From assembly GCA_902495355.1 (NCBI GenBank), contig CABUWV010000013.1:1-64000 (forward strand): a stretch of DNA of 64,000 nt, given 5' to 3'. Each line of letters begins with the position of its first letter. Position 1 is the first letter of the stretch. Position numbers and translations under genes: made by a program. Source of the DNA: an uncultured Collinsella sp. (GTDB lineage: Bacteria > Actinomycetota > Coriobacteriia > Coriobacteriales > Coriobacteriaceae). This document shows, piece after piece, positions 1 through 7,257 of this stretch. The notes under the pieces were generated by a model. The model was not told the origin of the DNA, searched no databases, and worked only from the letters and a program-made list of their open reading frames with translations.

Positions 1-2
1 AC

Positions 3-21
3 CGGACACACATTCTGTCCG
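3..21. repeat. Short palindromic repeat, copy 1
   Basis: An imperfect palindrome with 6-nt arms CGGACA and TGTCCG around the spacer CACATTC. An almost identical unit lies at 94-110. The rest of 1-297 has no convincing gene; it holds these two repeats, a 19-nt motif at 149-167 and a terminator at 233-263. Confidence 0.6.
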
Positions 22-93
22 AGCGGTTAAAAGCGGGCACGGAATTTAAACGGCTGAAAAAGGGGCATCGACCTGCGCCGATACCCCCAACGT

Positions 94-110
94 GGACACA
101 CATTTTGTCC
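94..110. repeat. Short palindromic repeat, copy 2
   Basis: GGACA and TGTCC arms around CACATTT. It differs from the copy at 4-20 at one base and lies in the same orientation 90 bp away. Two such copies at this spacing suggest a repeat doublet rather than a regulatory site for one gene. Confidence 0.6.
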
Positions 111-148
111 TATAAGCCGTGATATGGATGGTCTGCTCGGCAAGTTCC

Positions 149-167
149 AAAAAGTCTACTCACTTAG
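149..167 (+). repeat. 19-nt dispersed motif, copy A
   Basis: The sequence AAAAAGTCTACTCACTTAG occurs here and, identically, at 10062-10080 (minus) and 10166-10184 (plus). All three copies are intergenic. Function unknown. Confidence 0.7.
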
Positions 168-232
168 TTTTGACGAGAAGCCGATGCCGAAGACGGTCCT
201 ATTTCAGGGCGTTAACAAGTTCGTGAGGCACG

Positions 233-263
233 AAAAAGGCCCGAACCAATACGGTCCGGGCCT
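233..263 (-). terminator. Rho-independent terminator of rubrerythrin gene
   Basis: Read on the minus strand, an 11-bp stem with one mismatch (237-247 with 253-263) and a 5-nt loop is followed by a run of T (233-237 read in reverse). It lies 35 bp after the rubrerythrin stop codon. Confidence 0.75.
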
Positions 264-297
264 CATCGAGCTTGAGGTTATGTCTCAGGCGGTTGGC

Positions 298-858
298 TTA
301 GCCAAAGTAGCGCTTGAGCAGGCCGGCGAAAGCCTTGCCGTGGCGGGCCTCGTCGCGAGCCATCTCGTGCACGGTGTCGTGGATGGCATCGAGGCCGGCG
401 GCCTTGGCACGCTTGGCAAGATCGGTCTTGCCGGCGGTGGCGCCGTTCTCGGCCTCAACGCGCATCTCGAGGTTCTTCTTGGTGGAGTCGGTCACGACCT
501 CGCCCAGGAGCTCGGCGAACTTGGCGGCATGCTCGGCCTCCTCGTGGGCAGCCTTCTCCCAGTACAGGCCGATCTCGGGATAGCCCTCGCGATGAGCGAC
601 ACGAGCCATGGCCAGGTACATACCGACCTCGGAGCACTCGCCCTCAAAGTTGGCGCGCAGGTCGGCAACGATGTCCTCGGAGACGCCCTCCATCTTGGCG
701 ACGCCCACGACGTGCTCGGCAGCCCACTCGAGCTGACCCTCCTCCTGCTTCAGGAAGCGAGAACCGGGAACGCCGCACTGGGGGCACTTGAAGTCCTCGG
801 GCAGCTGGTCGCCGTCGAACTCTTCCACATAACCGCAAACGGGGCAAACAAACTTCAT
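298..858 (-). CDS. Rubrerythrin with N-terminal rubredoxin domain (reverse rubrerythrin / NADH peroxidase type)
   Basis: A 186-residue non-haem iron protein that reduces hydrogen peroxide in the cytoplasm of anaerobes. An N-terminal rubredoxin-like centre has two CxxC pairs (C5, C8, C25, C28). A four-helix ferritin-like domain follows, with the diiron motifs EGECSEVGMYLAMA, EEAEHAAKF and ARDEARHGKAF. Having the rubredoxin centre at the N-terminus is the reverse of classical rubrerythrin and is the layout of clostridial oxygen-induced reverse rubrerythrins. The start is the ATG at 858 because AAGGAT lies just upstream; the longer frame to 963 has no such site and its extra residues look unrelated. 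The gene is monocistronic, with its own terminator at 233-263. The physiological electron donor cannot be read from the sequence. Confidence 0.93.
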   Translation of the reverse strand: MKFVCPVCGYVEEFDGDQLPEDFKCPQCGVPGSRFLKQEEGQLEWAAEHVVGVAKMEGVSEDIVADLRANFEGECSEVGMYLAMARVAHREGYPEIGLYWEKAAHEEAEHAAKFAELLGEVVTDSTKKNLEMRVEAENGATAGKTDLAKRAKAAGLDAIHDTVHEMARDEARHGKAFAGLLKRYFG

Positions 859-940
859 GATTCGATCCTTTCGATCGATGGCGATTGTGCGCTCGTCCGG
901 TCCCGTAAGGGCCCTCTCCGGACGTGCGTCTTGACGAGTC

Positions 941-970
941 CTATTATCCATAAATGCAACCAAATGTGAA
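941..970 (-). promoter_or_regulatory. Possible promoter of rubrerythrin gene
   Basis: On the minus strand TTCACA (965-970) and TAATAG (941-946) are separated by 18 bp, upstream of the rubrerythrin start at 858. The match to a housekeeping sigma promoter is fair, not perfect. Confidence 0.4.
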
Positions 971-1080
971 GCCTATTAGGAATGATTTTTAATAAAACAA
1001 TTTTGAGATATGAAGATGTTGATTGATTAACGATTGGCAGGCCGTCTTTGACCGCCGCTGAGTACAATCGGTCGAGCAAA

Positions 1081-1096
1081 TGTTGACCAATCAACA
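1081..1096. promoter_or_regulatory. Operator-like palindrome before alcohol dehydrogenase gene
   Basis: A perfect inverted repeat, TGTTGA-CCAA-TCAACA, ends directly at the ribosome binding site AAAGGAG (1099-1105 region) of the gene at 1115. A looser relative, GTT-N8-AAC, lies at 1018-1031. The position suits a repressor site or a small 5-prime UTR hairpin. Confidence 0.4.
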
Positions 1097-1114
1097 AATA
1101 AAGGAGTTTCCTTT

Positions 1115-2335
1115 ATGCATCTAGCCCGTCGTGCCTGGTGCCGAACATATCAGACGGTTTTTCGCATTGCATTGCCGATTCTGCCCTATACTGAGCCGCG
1201 CATTTTAGAGCATGCCGAGGATGTGCCCGCGGTGCTTCAAAAGCGCTCGATCCAGAAGGTCCTTATCGTGACGGATCCCGGCATTACCCGTCTGGGGCTC
1301 ACGGCACCGCTCGAGACGGCGCTCGCATCCAGGGGGATTGGCATTACGGTCTATGCCGAAACGCGTGCAAACCCCACGGTTTCAAACGTGGAAGAAGCGG
1401 CGTCCCTGTATCGAGAGAGCGCCTGCCAGGCCATTATCGGCTTTGGCGGTGGCTCGGCCATGGACTGTGCCAAGGGCGTGGGCGCACGCATTGCGCAGCC
1501 AAACAAGCCCATCAACAAGATGCGCGGCCTGCTGCGGATTCATCGTCGCCTGCCGCTGCTCATCGCCGTTCCCACTACCGCCGGTACGGGAAGCGAAGTC
1601 ACGCTTGCGGCGGTAATTACCGATGACGGGACGCACTACAAATACCCCATTAACGACTTTGTGCTCATCCCGCGTTTTGCAGTCCACGACCCCGAGTTTA
1701 CGTGCGGCTTGCCCGCTTCCATTACGGGGCAGACGGGCATGGACGCCCTGACGCATGCCGTTGAGGCCTTTATCGGGCGAAGCACCAAGCCCTATACGCG
1801 CAAGATGGCGCGACAGGCGGTGCAGCTTATCCACGACAATTTGCTCGAGGCCTATGAGCATGGTGACGACATGCGCGCTCGTCGCAATATGCTTTCGGCG
1901 GCGTATAAGGCGGGCGTTGCGTTTACCCGCTCCTATGTCGGATATGTGCATGCCATCGCGCACAGTCTGGGCGGCCGATACGGAATTCCGCACGGTTTGG
2001 CCAACGCGATCATCCTGCCGCACATGCTTCGCGCTTATGGTGACGCCGCCGCCCCCAAGCTTGCCGATCTTGCTCGCATGGCGGGCATTGCGCCGGCTAC
2101 CGCGCAGGATAGTCTTGCGGCCGAGGCCTTTATCGATTGGGTCGACCGCATGAACGAGATCCTAGGAATCCCCAAATATGTCTCGGGCATTCGCCGCTCC
2201 GACATTCCCGAGATGGCGGCGCATGCCGATGCCGAGGCCAATCCGCTATACCCCGTTCCGCTTCTAATGGACCGCTTGGAGCTCGAGCATATGTACGAAG
2301 TCGTCGCGGGTGGTATGTTTGAGGACGAGAATTAG
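1115..2335 (+). CDS. Iron-containing alcohol dehydrogenase
   Basis: A 406-residue group III (iron-activated) alcohol dehydrogenase, probably reducing an aldehyde to an alcohol with NAD(P)H. The nucleotide-binding GGGSAMDCAKGVG is at about 111-123. Metal-ligand motifs DALTHAVEAF and AIAHSLGGRYGIPHG, with the conserved Asp and His residues, are present. The length is typical of the family. The start ATG has the ribosome site AAAGGAG at a good distance. The aldehyde dehydrogenase gene begins 8 bp after the stop, so the two probably form one operon interconverting an alcohol, its aldehyde and the acid. The substrate cannot be told from sequence. Confidence 0.92.
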   Translation: MHLARRAWCRTYQTVFRIALPILPYTEPRILEHAEDVPAVLQKRSIQKVLIVTDPGITRLGLTAPLETALASRGIGITVYAETRANPTVSNVEEAASLYRESACQAIIGFGGGSAMDCAKGVGARIAQPNKPINKMRGLLRIHRRLPLLIAVPTTAGTGSEVTLAAVITDDGTHYKYPINDFVLIPRFAVHDPEFTCGLPASITGQTGMDALTHAVEAFIGRSTKPYTRKMARQAVQLIHDNLLEAYEHGDDMRARRNMLSAAYKAGVAFTRSYVGYVHAIAHSLGGRYGIPHGLANAIILPHMLRAYGDAAAPKLADLARMAGIAPATAQDSLAAEAFIDWVDRMNEILGIPKYVSGIRRSDIPEMAAHADAEANPLYPVPLLMDRLELEHMYEVVAGGMFEDEN

Positions 2336-2343
2336 GAGGGTCC

Positions 2344-3723
2344 ATGAACACCGAGGAAATTGCGCGCATCGTCGGCGATCAGCGCGCCTACTTTAAGACG
2401 CACGCCACGTTTGATGTCGATGCTCGACGTCGCGCGCTCGTGAGTTTACGCGATGCGGTGCGGGCCCACGAGGCCGATATCGCCCATGCGCTCAAGACCG
2501 ATTTGGGGAAGTCGCATGACGAGGCCTATATGTGCGAGATTGGTACGTCGCTTTCCGAGATTCGACATCAGATCGCTCACGTGGCTCGATGGAGTCGTCC
2601 GCGCCTGCGTCCGTGCGATCTCGCTAACGCCGTGAGCGTGTGCAAAACGCAAGCCGTGCCCTATGGCGTCACACTCATCATGGCTCCGTGGAACTACCCG
2701 TTTTTGCTAACACTCGAGCCGCTCGCCGGCGCCCTTGCCGCGGGCAATACCGTGGTCATCAAGCCGAGTGCCTATGCTCCGGCATCGAGCGCGGTGCTCA
2801 AGCAAATCTGTGAAGAGGCATTTGATCCGTGCCTGGTGACGGTTGTCGAGGGCGGGCGCGCCGAAAACGAAGCGCTGCTCGATGAGTGCTGGGACAAGAT
2901 CTTCTTTACCGGTAGCGTTCCGGTCGGCAAACTCGTCATGGAGCGCGCAAGTAAAAACCTTACGCCCGTGACGCTTGAGCTGGGCGGAAAGAGCCCCTGC
3001 ATCGTGGATGCGACGGCAAACTTGAAGGTTGCGGCGCGGCGTATCGCCTTTGGTAAATGGCTCAACGTGGGGCAGACCTGCGTGGCGCCCGACTACCTGC
3101 TGGTCGATGCGCGCGTGCACGACGAGCTGCTGGACCTCATCAGGGAAGAGGCCCGCCGTATGTTTGGCGAGCATCCGCTCGATAACGAGGATTATGGGCA
3201 TATCGTCAACGCCAAGCATTTTGCGCGCGTGCGTGGGCTGATCGATCCCGATAAGGTTGTGCTTGGAGGCACGGCGCGCGAGTCATCGCTCAAGATTGAG
3301 CCGACGATTTTGGACGGCGTGACCCCCGATGACGCCGTGATGCAGGAGGAGATTTTCGGCCCCATCTTGCCGGTGCTGACGTTTGAGAGCCTAGACGAGG
3401 CCGAGACGTTTATTACGGATCGTCCGACGCCGCTGGCCCTGTATATCTTTAGTCAGGATCGCGCAGTTCAGCAGCGCTTCGTGCGTTACGTGCCATTTGG
3501 CGGTGGCTGTGTCAACGACACGATCATGCACTTGGCTACGAGCCATATGGGCTTTGGCGGCATGGGCGCGAGCGGTATGGGGCAGTACCATGGACGCGAG
3601 AGCTTCGATACGTTTAGCCACAAGAAGAGCATCGTGAACAAGGCAACGTGGCTGGACGTGCCATTCCGCTACGCTCCTTACGCAAGCTGGAAGCACAAGT
3701 TCGTGCGCATGTTTGTTCATTAG
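2344..3723 (+). CDS. Aldehyde dehydrogenase family protein
   Basis: A 459-residue NAD(P)-dependent aldehyde dehydrogenase oxidising an aldehyde to a carboxylate. Conserved catalytic residues are visible: N117 in APWNYPF, E212 in LELGGKSP and the nucleophile C246 in GQTCVAPD. The short length and lack of a long N-terminal arm resemble the class 3 / YwdH-like group. AGGAGGG precedes the ATG. It is the second gene of the pair with the upstream alcohol dehydrogenase, and a strong terminator follows at 3732-3769. Confidence 0.92.
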   Translation: MNTEEIARIVGDQRAYFKTHATFDVDARRRALVSLRDAVRAHEADIAHALKTDLGKSHDEAYMCEIGTSLSEIRHQIAHVARWSRPRLRPCDLANAVSVCKTQAVPYGVTLIMAPWNYPFLLTLEPLAGALAAGNTVVIKPSAYAPASSAVLKQICEEAFDPCLVTVVEGGRAENEALLDECWDKIFFTGSVPVGKLVMERASKNLTPVTLELGGKSPCIVDATANLKVAARRIAFGKWLNVGQTCVAPDYLLVDARVHDELLDLIREEARRMFGEHPLDNEDYGHIVNAKHFARVRGLIDPDKVVLGGTARESSLKIEPTILDGVTPDDAVMQEEIFGPILPVLTFESLDEAETFITDRPTPLALYIFSQDRAVQQRFVRYVPFGGGCVNDTIMHLATSHMGFGGMGASGMGQYHGRESFDTFSHKKSIVNKATWLDVPFRYAPYASWKHKFVRMFVH

Positions 3724-3731
3724 AAAAGGGC

Positions 3732-3769
3732 GCAGGTAATACGAACAAGTGTTCCTATTACCTGCATTT
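3732..3769 (+). terminator. Rho-independent terminator after aldehyde dehydrogenase gene
   Basis: A 10-bp perfect stem (GCAGGTAATA 3732-3741, TATTACCTGC 3756-3765) encloses a second small stem GAAC/GTTC and is followed by ATTTT. Confidence 0.8.
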
Positions 3770-3807
3770 TGCGTTAGACTACTGTTATGGAGCACGGATG
3801 GGCCAAC

Positions 3808-3822
3808 TCCCTTTAGAAGGGA
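3808..3822 (+). promoter_or_regulatory. Hairpin covering the ribosome binding site of the small toxin-like ORF
   Basis: TCCCTT (3808-3813) pairs perfectly with AAGGGA (3817-3822) around the loop TAG. AAGGGA is the Shine-Dalgarno sequence of the ORF starting at 3829, so in the folded mRNA the site is hidden. This is a common feature of type I toxin mRNAs. Confidence 0.55.
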
Positions 3823-3828
3823 TTTGGT

Positions 3829-3912
3829 ATGAACGTAAGCGATGTTATTTCGTTATTGGCGTTGTTGATTGCGGCTATCGAACTCGGTCTGTTTATCGGC
3901 CGAATGAAATAG
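3829..3912 (+). CDS. Small membrane peptide, putative holin-like (Hol-Tox) type I toxin
   Basis: A 27-residue peptide, MNVSDVISLLALLIAAIELG..., with one hydrophobic helix (about residues 7-22) and a short basic tail (GRMK). This pattern, and the downstream paired hairpins, resemble the putative holin-like toxin family (Pfam Hol_Tox) of Firmicutes. The ribosome site AAGGGA is 6 nt before the ATG and sits in a hairpin (3808-3822). Hairpins at 3912-3937 and 3970-3994 and a promoter-like sequence on the opposite strand at 4007-4035 suggest an antisense RNA partner. Expected action would be membrane depolarisation if expressed alone. Homology is judged by eye from a very short sequence, so the family call is tentative. 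Confidence 0.55.
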   Translation: MNVSDVISLLALLIAAIELGLFIGRMK

Positions 3913-3994
3913 CCGCCCCCGCGTAAGCGAAGACGGCCACTTCTCACGATGAAAACGTGTATCGGAGTTGGCAAGACCCGCGGCAACGGGTGCC
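3912..3994. other. Paired hairpins downstream of toxin-like ORF
   Basis: Two structures: GCCG...CGGC with an inner CGC-GTAA-GCG (3912-3937), and GGCA-AG-ACCCG with CGGGT-GCC (3970-3994). They lie directly after the 27-codon ORF and would be present in both the sense transcript and any antisense transcript starting near 4000. Confidence 0.5.
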
Positions 3995-4006
3995 ATCCGT
4001 GTTCCT

Positions 4007-4035
4007 ATCTTATCTGCAAGCGTTCTGTCGCGCAA
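4007..4035 (-). promoter_or_regulatory. Candidate antisense RNA promoter
   Basis: On the minus strand TTGCGC (4030-4035) and TAAGAT (4007-4012) have an ideal 17-bp spacer. Transcription would start near 4000 and run back over the hairpins and the toxin-like ORF at 3829-3912, as expected for a type I antitoxin RNA. Based on sequence match only. Confidence 0.4.
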
Positions 4036-4148
4036 GCGTTGAGGCAAACGATTGAAGGACGCAGACAGGATGTATTTGTGTCCGCACGGGACCGTAGACT
4101 TCTCAATAAGGTTACACACCGGTTTATCCGGCCGTTAGGGGAGTTGCT

Positions 4149-4475
4149 ATGTACGAGCCTTCACGTGTTCTTCTGTCATTTCACATTGCAGGATTTCAGT
4201 ATGCCGATGGCGCCTTGGTCTTGGGCGATCTTAAAGCGGGCGATAAGCTGGCGCTGTGTGCCGAGCGCGATAATCCCCATGACCCTGAGGCGGTTGCGAT
4301 CTATTACGGCAACACCAAGCTTGGCTATGTTCCGGGAAACGAGGTCGGCCCGCTGTCCTTGATGATGTATTACGGCCACGAAGACGTGTTTGAGGCCCGC
4401 GTGCAACAGGTTGCCCCCGAGTGCAGCCCGTGGCATCAGGTGCGCGTTGGCCTCTATGTAGTGGATGCTCGCTAA
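4149..4475 (+). CDS. HIRAN domain protein
   Basis: A 108-residue protein made almost entirely of a HIRAN domain: FHIAGFQY near residues 11-18, GDKLALCAERDNPHDPEAVA near 32-51 and LGYVP near 57-61 are the hallmark blocks. HIRAN domains bind 3-prime single-stranded DNA ends in HLTF/Rad5-type proteins; stand-alone bacterial ones are often linked to DNA repair or mobile-element genes. Here no partner domain is fused. GGGGAG precedes the ATG. The next genes are a small acidic ORF and a phosphoesterase on the same strand. Its partner in this cell is unknown. Confidence 0.82.
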   Translation: MYEPSRVLLSFHIAGFQYADGALVLGDLKAGDKLALCAERDNPHDPEAVAIYYGNTKLGYVPGNEVGPLSLMMYYGHEDVFEARVQQVAPECSPWHQVRVGLYVVDAR

Positions 4476-4493
4476 TCGGTAAGGGAAGCTGCC

Positions 4494-4673
4494 ATGTTTG
4501 ACGACGATGACCTGTTCGATTTGACGGATGATCCGTTTGAGTGGGATCTGCTGCTCGACGACGATGATCTGGAACAGGACCGTAAGAAACGGCGGGACAA
4601 GAAAACTTAGGGTGACGCTTCGAAAAAGCAAGACAAACGCCGCCGCGGCCTGTTCGGCGGGCTCTTTGGCTAA
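4494..4673 (+). pseudogene. Small acidic/basic protein interrupted by an in-frame TAG
   Basis: From the ATG at 4494 a 38-codon frame (MFDDDDLFDLTDDPFEWDLL... ending RKKRRDKKT) stops at TAG 4608-4610. The same frame stays open for 20 more codons (GDASKKQDKRRRGLFGGLFG) to TAA 4671-4673. The strongly acidic N-terminal half, basic middle and Gly/Phe C-terminal end read as one small protein split by a nonsense change, or as a read-through product. AAGGGAAG precedes the ATG. Function unknown. It could also be a genuine 38-residue protein. Confidence 0.5.
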
Positions 4674-4739
4674 CCGCCGTATCGCTGTGTCTGTATACTT
4701 AGCACGAGTTTGACGCGTTGCGAAATGAGGGCATAGACG

Positions 4740-5285
4740 ATGATGTGGTTTACCGCCGACCTGCACCTGGGCGATACGAATATCTTGCACGACATGGATC
4801 GGCCGTTTGATTCGGTCGAGGAGATGAACCGCAAGGTCATCGATGCCATCAATGAGTGCGTGGCTGCGGACGACCGCCTCTATATCTTGGGAGACTTTAC
4901 GTATCGCTTGCCCATGGCGGAGGCGGTGCGCCTGCGCGAGCGTATCGAATGCAAGAATGTGACGCTCATCTGCGGTAACCATGACGGCGACTGGGAAGAT
5001 CCCGACGCCCCGCAAATTTGGGAAGACGTGCGCGATTACCTGGAGGTTGCTCCCGGCTATGCCAAGGGCCATCGTCTGGTGATGAGCCATTACCCCATGC
5101 TCAGCTGGAATGGTAAGGCGCGTGGCGCCATCATGCTACACGGGCATATCCACAGCAGAGGAGACCGCACCAACGCACGCAACCGCGATCGCGAGCGCCC
5201 CATTTACCGCTACGATGTGGGCCTCGACGCCAACGAGTACAAGCCCGTAAGCCGCGACCAGATTCTTAGCTTCTTTGGGCTATAG
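4740..5285 (+). CDS. Calcineurin-like metallophosphoesterase
   Basis: A 181-residue cytoplasmic metallophosphoesterase. The metal-binding motifs are in order: DLHLGD (7-12), GDF (about 52-54), GNHDGD (about 79-84), SHYP and HGHIHSRGD. This short single-domain form is common in bacteria and phages. The substrate cannot be inferred; phosphodiesters or phosphomonoesters are possible. ATGATG offers two starts one codon apart; the first (4740) is listed. A perfect 22-bp palindrome follows one base after the stop. Confidence 0.85.
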   Translation: MMWFTADLHLGDTNILHDMDRPFDSVEEMNRKVIDAINECVAADDRLYILGDFTYRLPMAEAVRLRERIECKNVTLICGNHDGDWEDPDAPQIWEDVRDYLEVAPGYAKGHRLVMSHYPMLSWNGKARGAIMLHGHIHSRGDRTNARNRDRERPIYRYDVGLDANEYKPVSRDQILSFFGL

Positions 5286-5338
5286 GGCGCCAGAACCACC
5301 ACAAAGGGGACAGGCACCTTTGTGGTGGTTCTGGCGCC
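5286..5338. repeat. Perfect 22-bp inverted repeat with GGGGACAGG core (REP-like)
   Basis: The arms 5286-5307 and 5317-5338 are perfectly complementary and enclose a 9-nt loop, starting directly after the phosphoesterase stop. The core GGGGACAGGCACC is the type seen in REP-like elements mobilised by RAYT transposases. It may also act as a terminator, but no T-run follows directly. Related palindromes are at 16856-16944, 19471-19507, 46233-46252 and 49882-49950. Confidence 0.8.
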
Positions 5339-5425
5339 GTTGACATTATGGCGGCGGCGCCTTTTTTGTCCGTGCGGCGCGGTAGAGTGTAGGCGGTTGA
5401 AATTTGCGTCCATCGAGGAGCTGCT

Positions 5426-7183
5426 ATGAATGAGATCAAGTGCCCGCATTGTGGCGAAGTCTTTAAGGTCGATGCATCCGGCTATGCGGATATCGTCAAG
5501 CAGGTGCGCGATGCCGAGTTTTCGCGCGACTTGGATGAGCGTGTGAAGGCAGTCCAGCGCGAGGGCGAGCAGGCGCTGGAGCTTGAGCGCTCGCGTTCGA
5601 CGGCTGCTTTGCAGGAGGCAGAGTCTCAGCGCAACGCTCAGCTCGTTGAGCAGAAGAACGCTGCGGCTCAGCAACTGGCACAAGAGGTTGCCAAGCGCGA
5701 TGCTGAGCTTGCCGAGCTGCGCGCTAAGCTCGAGGGCGCTGCCGCAGAGCGCGAGAGTGCAAGCCAGCGCGCGGCGGTAGAGGCACGAGCCAATGCTCAA
5801 AAGGAAAATGCCGAACTCCAGCGTGAGATTGATAGCCTGCGTGCGCAGCTTGGGCGCAAAGATGACGAAGCAAAGCTTGCCGAGTCGGCGGCGCGCAACG
5901 CTGCTCAAAACGATTTAGCTGCGCGCGACGCTCAGATTGCTGAGCTGCAGGCCAGGCTCGCCGCGGCGGACAAAGCCCAGGAGATGGCGCTTGCCGCTGC
6001 CGCGGCAGAGTCGCAGCGTGAGCTCGATGCCGCTCGCAGCGAGGCCGAGCGCGCGCTTACTGACTATCGCGCGAAGGCGCAGGAGAAGTTTTCCGCCGCA
6101 AAGGCTCAGTCCGAGCAAGAGGCCGAGGGCCTGCGTGCCCAGCTGCGCGAGCAGGAACTGATGGCAAAAATGAACCTGTCAGAGGCGGTCGCCGCGGCGG
6201 AGCGAGAGCGCGATGAGGCACGTGCCAAACTGACGAGCGAGCTGGCTGTGCGCGATTCTCGCGAGGAACAGGCCAAGGCGGCACACGAGCTCGAGCTTGC
6301 GCAGGCCAAGCGTGCGAGCGATGACCTGATTCGCTACAAGGATGAAGAGATCGAGCGCCTTAAGGACATGAAGGTCCGCCTGTCCACCAAGATGGTGGGC
6401 GAGTCGCTCGAGCAGCACTGCGAGACCGAGTTTAACCGTCTGCGCATGACGGCGTTTCCTAACGCGTACTTCGAGAAGGATAACGATGCGTCCGAGGGCA
6501 CCAAGGGCGACTTTATCTTCCGCGAGTGCGACGCAAGCGGTAACGAGGTCATTTCGATTATGTTCGAGATGAAAAACGAGAACGACGAGACCGCGACCAA
6601 GCACAAAAACGAGGACTTCTTTAAGAAACTCGATCACGATCGTCGCCAGAAAGGCTGTGAGTACGCGGTGCTCTGCACACTGCTCGAGCCCGAAAGCGAG
6701 CTCTATAACGCAGGGATAGTCGACGTGAGTTACCGCTATGAGAAGATGTACGTGATCCGCCCGCAGTTCTTCATTCCCATGATCACGCTGCTGCGCAACG
6801 CCGCCATGGGTTCGCTGCGCTATAAGCAGGAGCTGGCGGAGTACAAGCAACAGAACATCGACGTCACGAACTTCGAGGCCAAGATGGAGAAGTTCAAGAA
6901 CGACTTCGGCCGCAACTATGAGCTTGCGAGCCGTAAGTTCCAGACGGCGATCGAGGAGATTGACAAGACGATTAGCCATCTGCAGAAAACCAAGGAGGCA
7001 TTGCTGTCCTCCGAGAACAATTTACGTCTAGCCAACAAGAAGGCCGACGATCTTACCATTCGCAAGCTCACCTGGGGCAACAAGACCATGAAGGCGGCGT
7101 TTGACGAGGCGCGCGGGGCTGCGACAGGGGCAAACGATGAGCCCGCCGAGGCGGATTCGTATGAGGTCGAGGATGCCGAGTAG
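5426..7183 (+). CDS. DUF2130 family coiled-coil protein with nuclease-like core
   Basis: A 585-residue cytoplasmic protein. It has an N-terminal zinc-finger-like CPHC pair (C6, C9), a very long Ala/Glu/Arg-rich coiled coil (about 25-320) and the DUF2130 domain (about 322-510), starting at KMVGESLEQHCETEFNRLR. Inside the domain D362 (GDFIF) and E381-x-K383 (FEMKNE) are spaced like the active site of PD-(D/E)XK nucleases; this link is my inference. The acidic tail is disordered. Function is unproven for the family. A bidirectional terminator separates it from the convergent helicase gene. Confidence 0.85.
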   Translation: MNEIKCPHCGEVFKVDASGYADIVKQVRDAEFSRDLDERVKAVQREGEQALELERSRSTAALQEAESQRNAQLVEQKNAAAQQLAQEVAKRDAELAELRAKLEGAAAERESASQRAAVEARANAQKENAELQREIDSLRAQLGRKDDEAKLAESAARNAAQNDLAARDAQIAELQARLAAADKAQEMALAAAAAESQRELDAARSEAERALTDYRAKAQEKFSAAKAQSEQEAEGLRAQLREQELMAKMNLSEAVAAAERERDEARAKLTSELAVRDSREEQAKAAHELELAQAKRASDDLIRYKDEEIERLKDMKVRLSTKMVGESLEQHCETEFNRLRMTAFPNAYFEKDNDASEGTKGDFIFRECDASGNEVISIMFEMKNENDETATKHKNEDFFKKLDHDRRQKGCEYAVLCTLLEPESELYNAGIVDVSYRYEKMYVIRPQFFIPMITLLRNAAMGSLRYKQELAEYKQQNIDVTNFEAKMEKFKNDFGRNYELASRKFQTAIEEIDKTISHLQKTKEALLSSENNLRLANKKADDLTIRKLTWGNKTMKAAFDEARGAATGANDEPAEADSYEVEDAE

Positions 7184-7203
7184 GGGATAGCGTATAGTGC
7201 AAA

Positions 7204-7239
7204 AGCGGGGCCGCTGGCGATATTGCCAACGGCCCCGCT
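7204..7239. terminator. Bidirectional terminator between convergent genes
   Basis: AGCGGGGCCG (7204-7213) pairs with CGGCCCCGCT (7230-7239), with an inner TGGC/GCCA stem. It lies between the DUF2130 gene and the stop of the minus-strand helicase. T-runs are weak on both sides. Confidence 0.65.
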
Positions 7240-7257
7240 TCGTTCCAGTATGTACGG

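Noticed and set aside
124..969. Plus-strand frame opposite rubrerythrin
   Set aside because: Rubrerythrin motifs on the minus strand are clear; the plus frame crosses a terminator and a repeat and has no domain.
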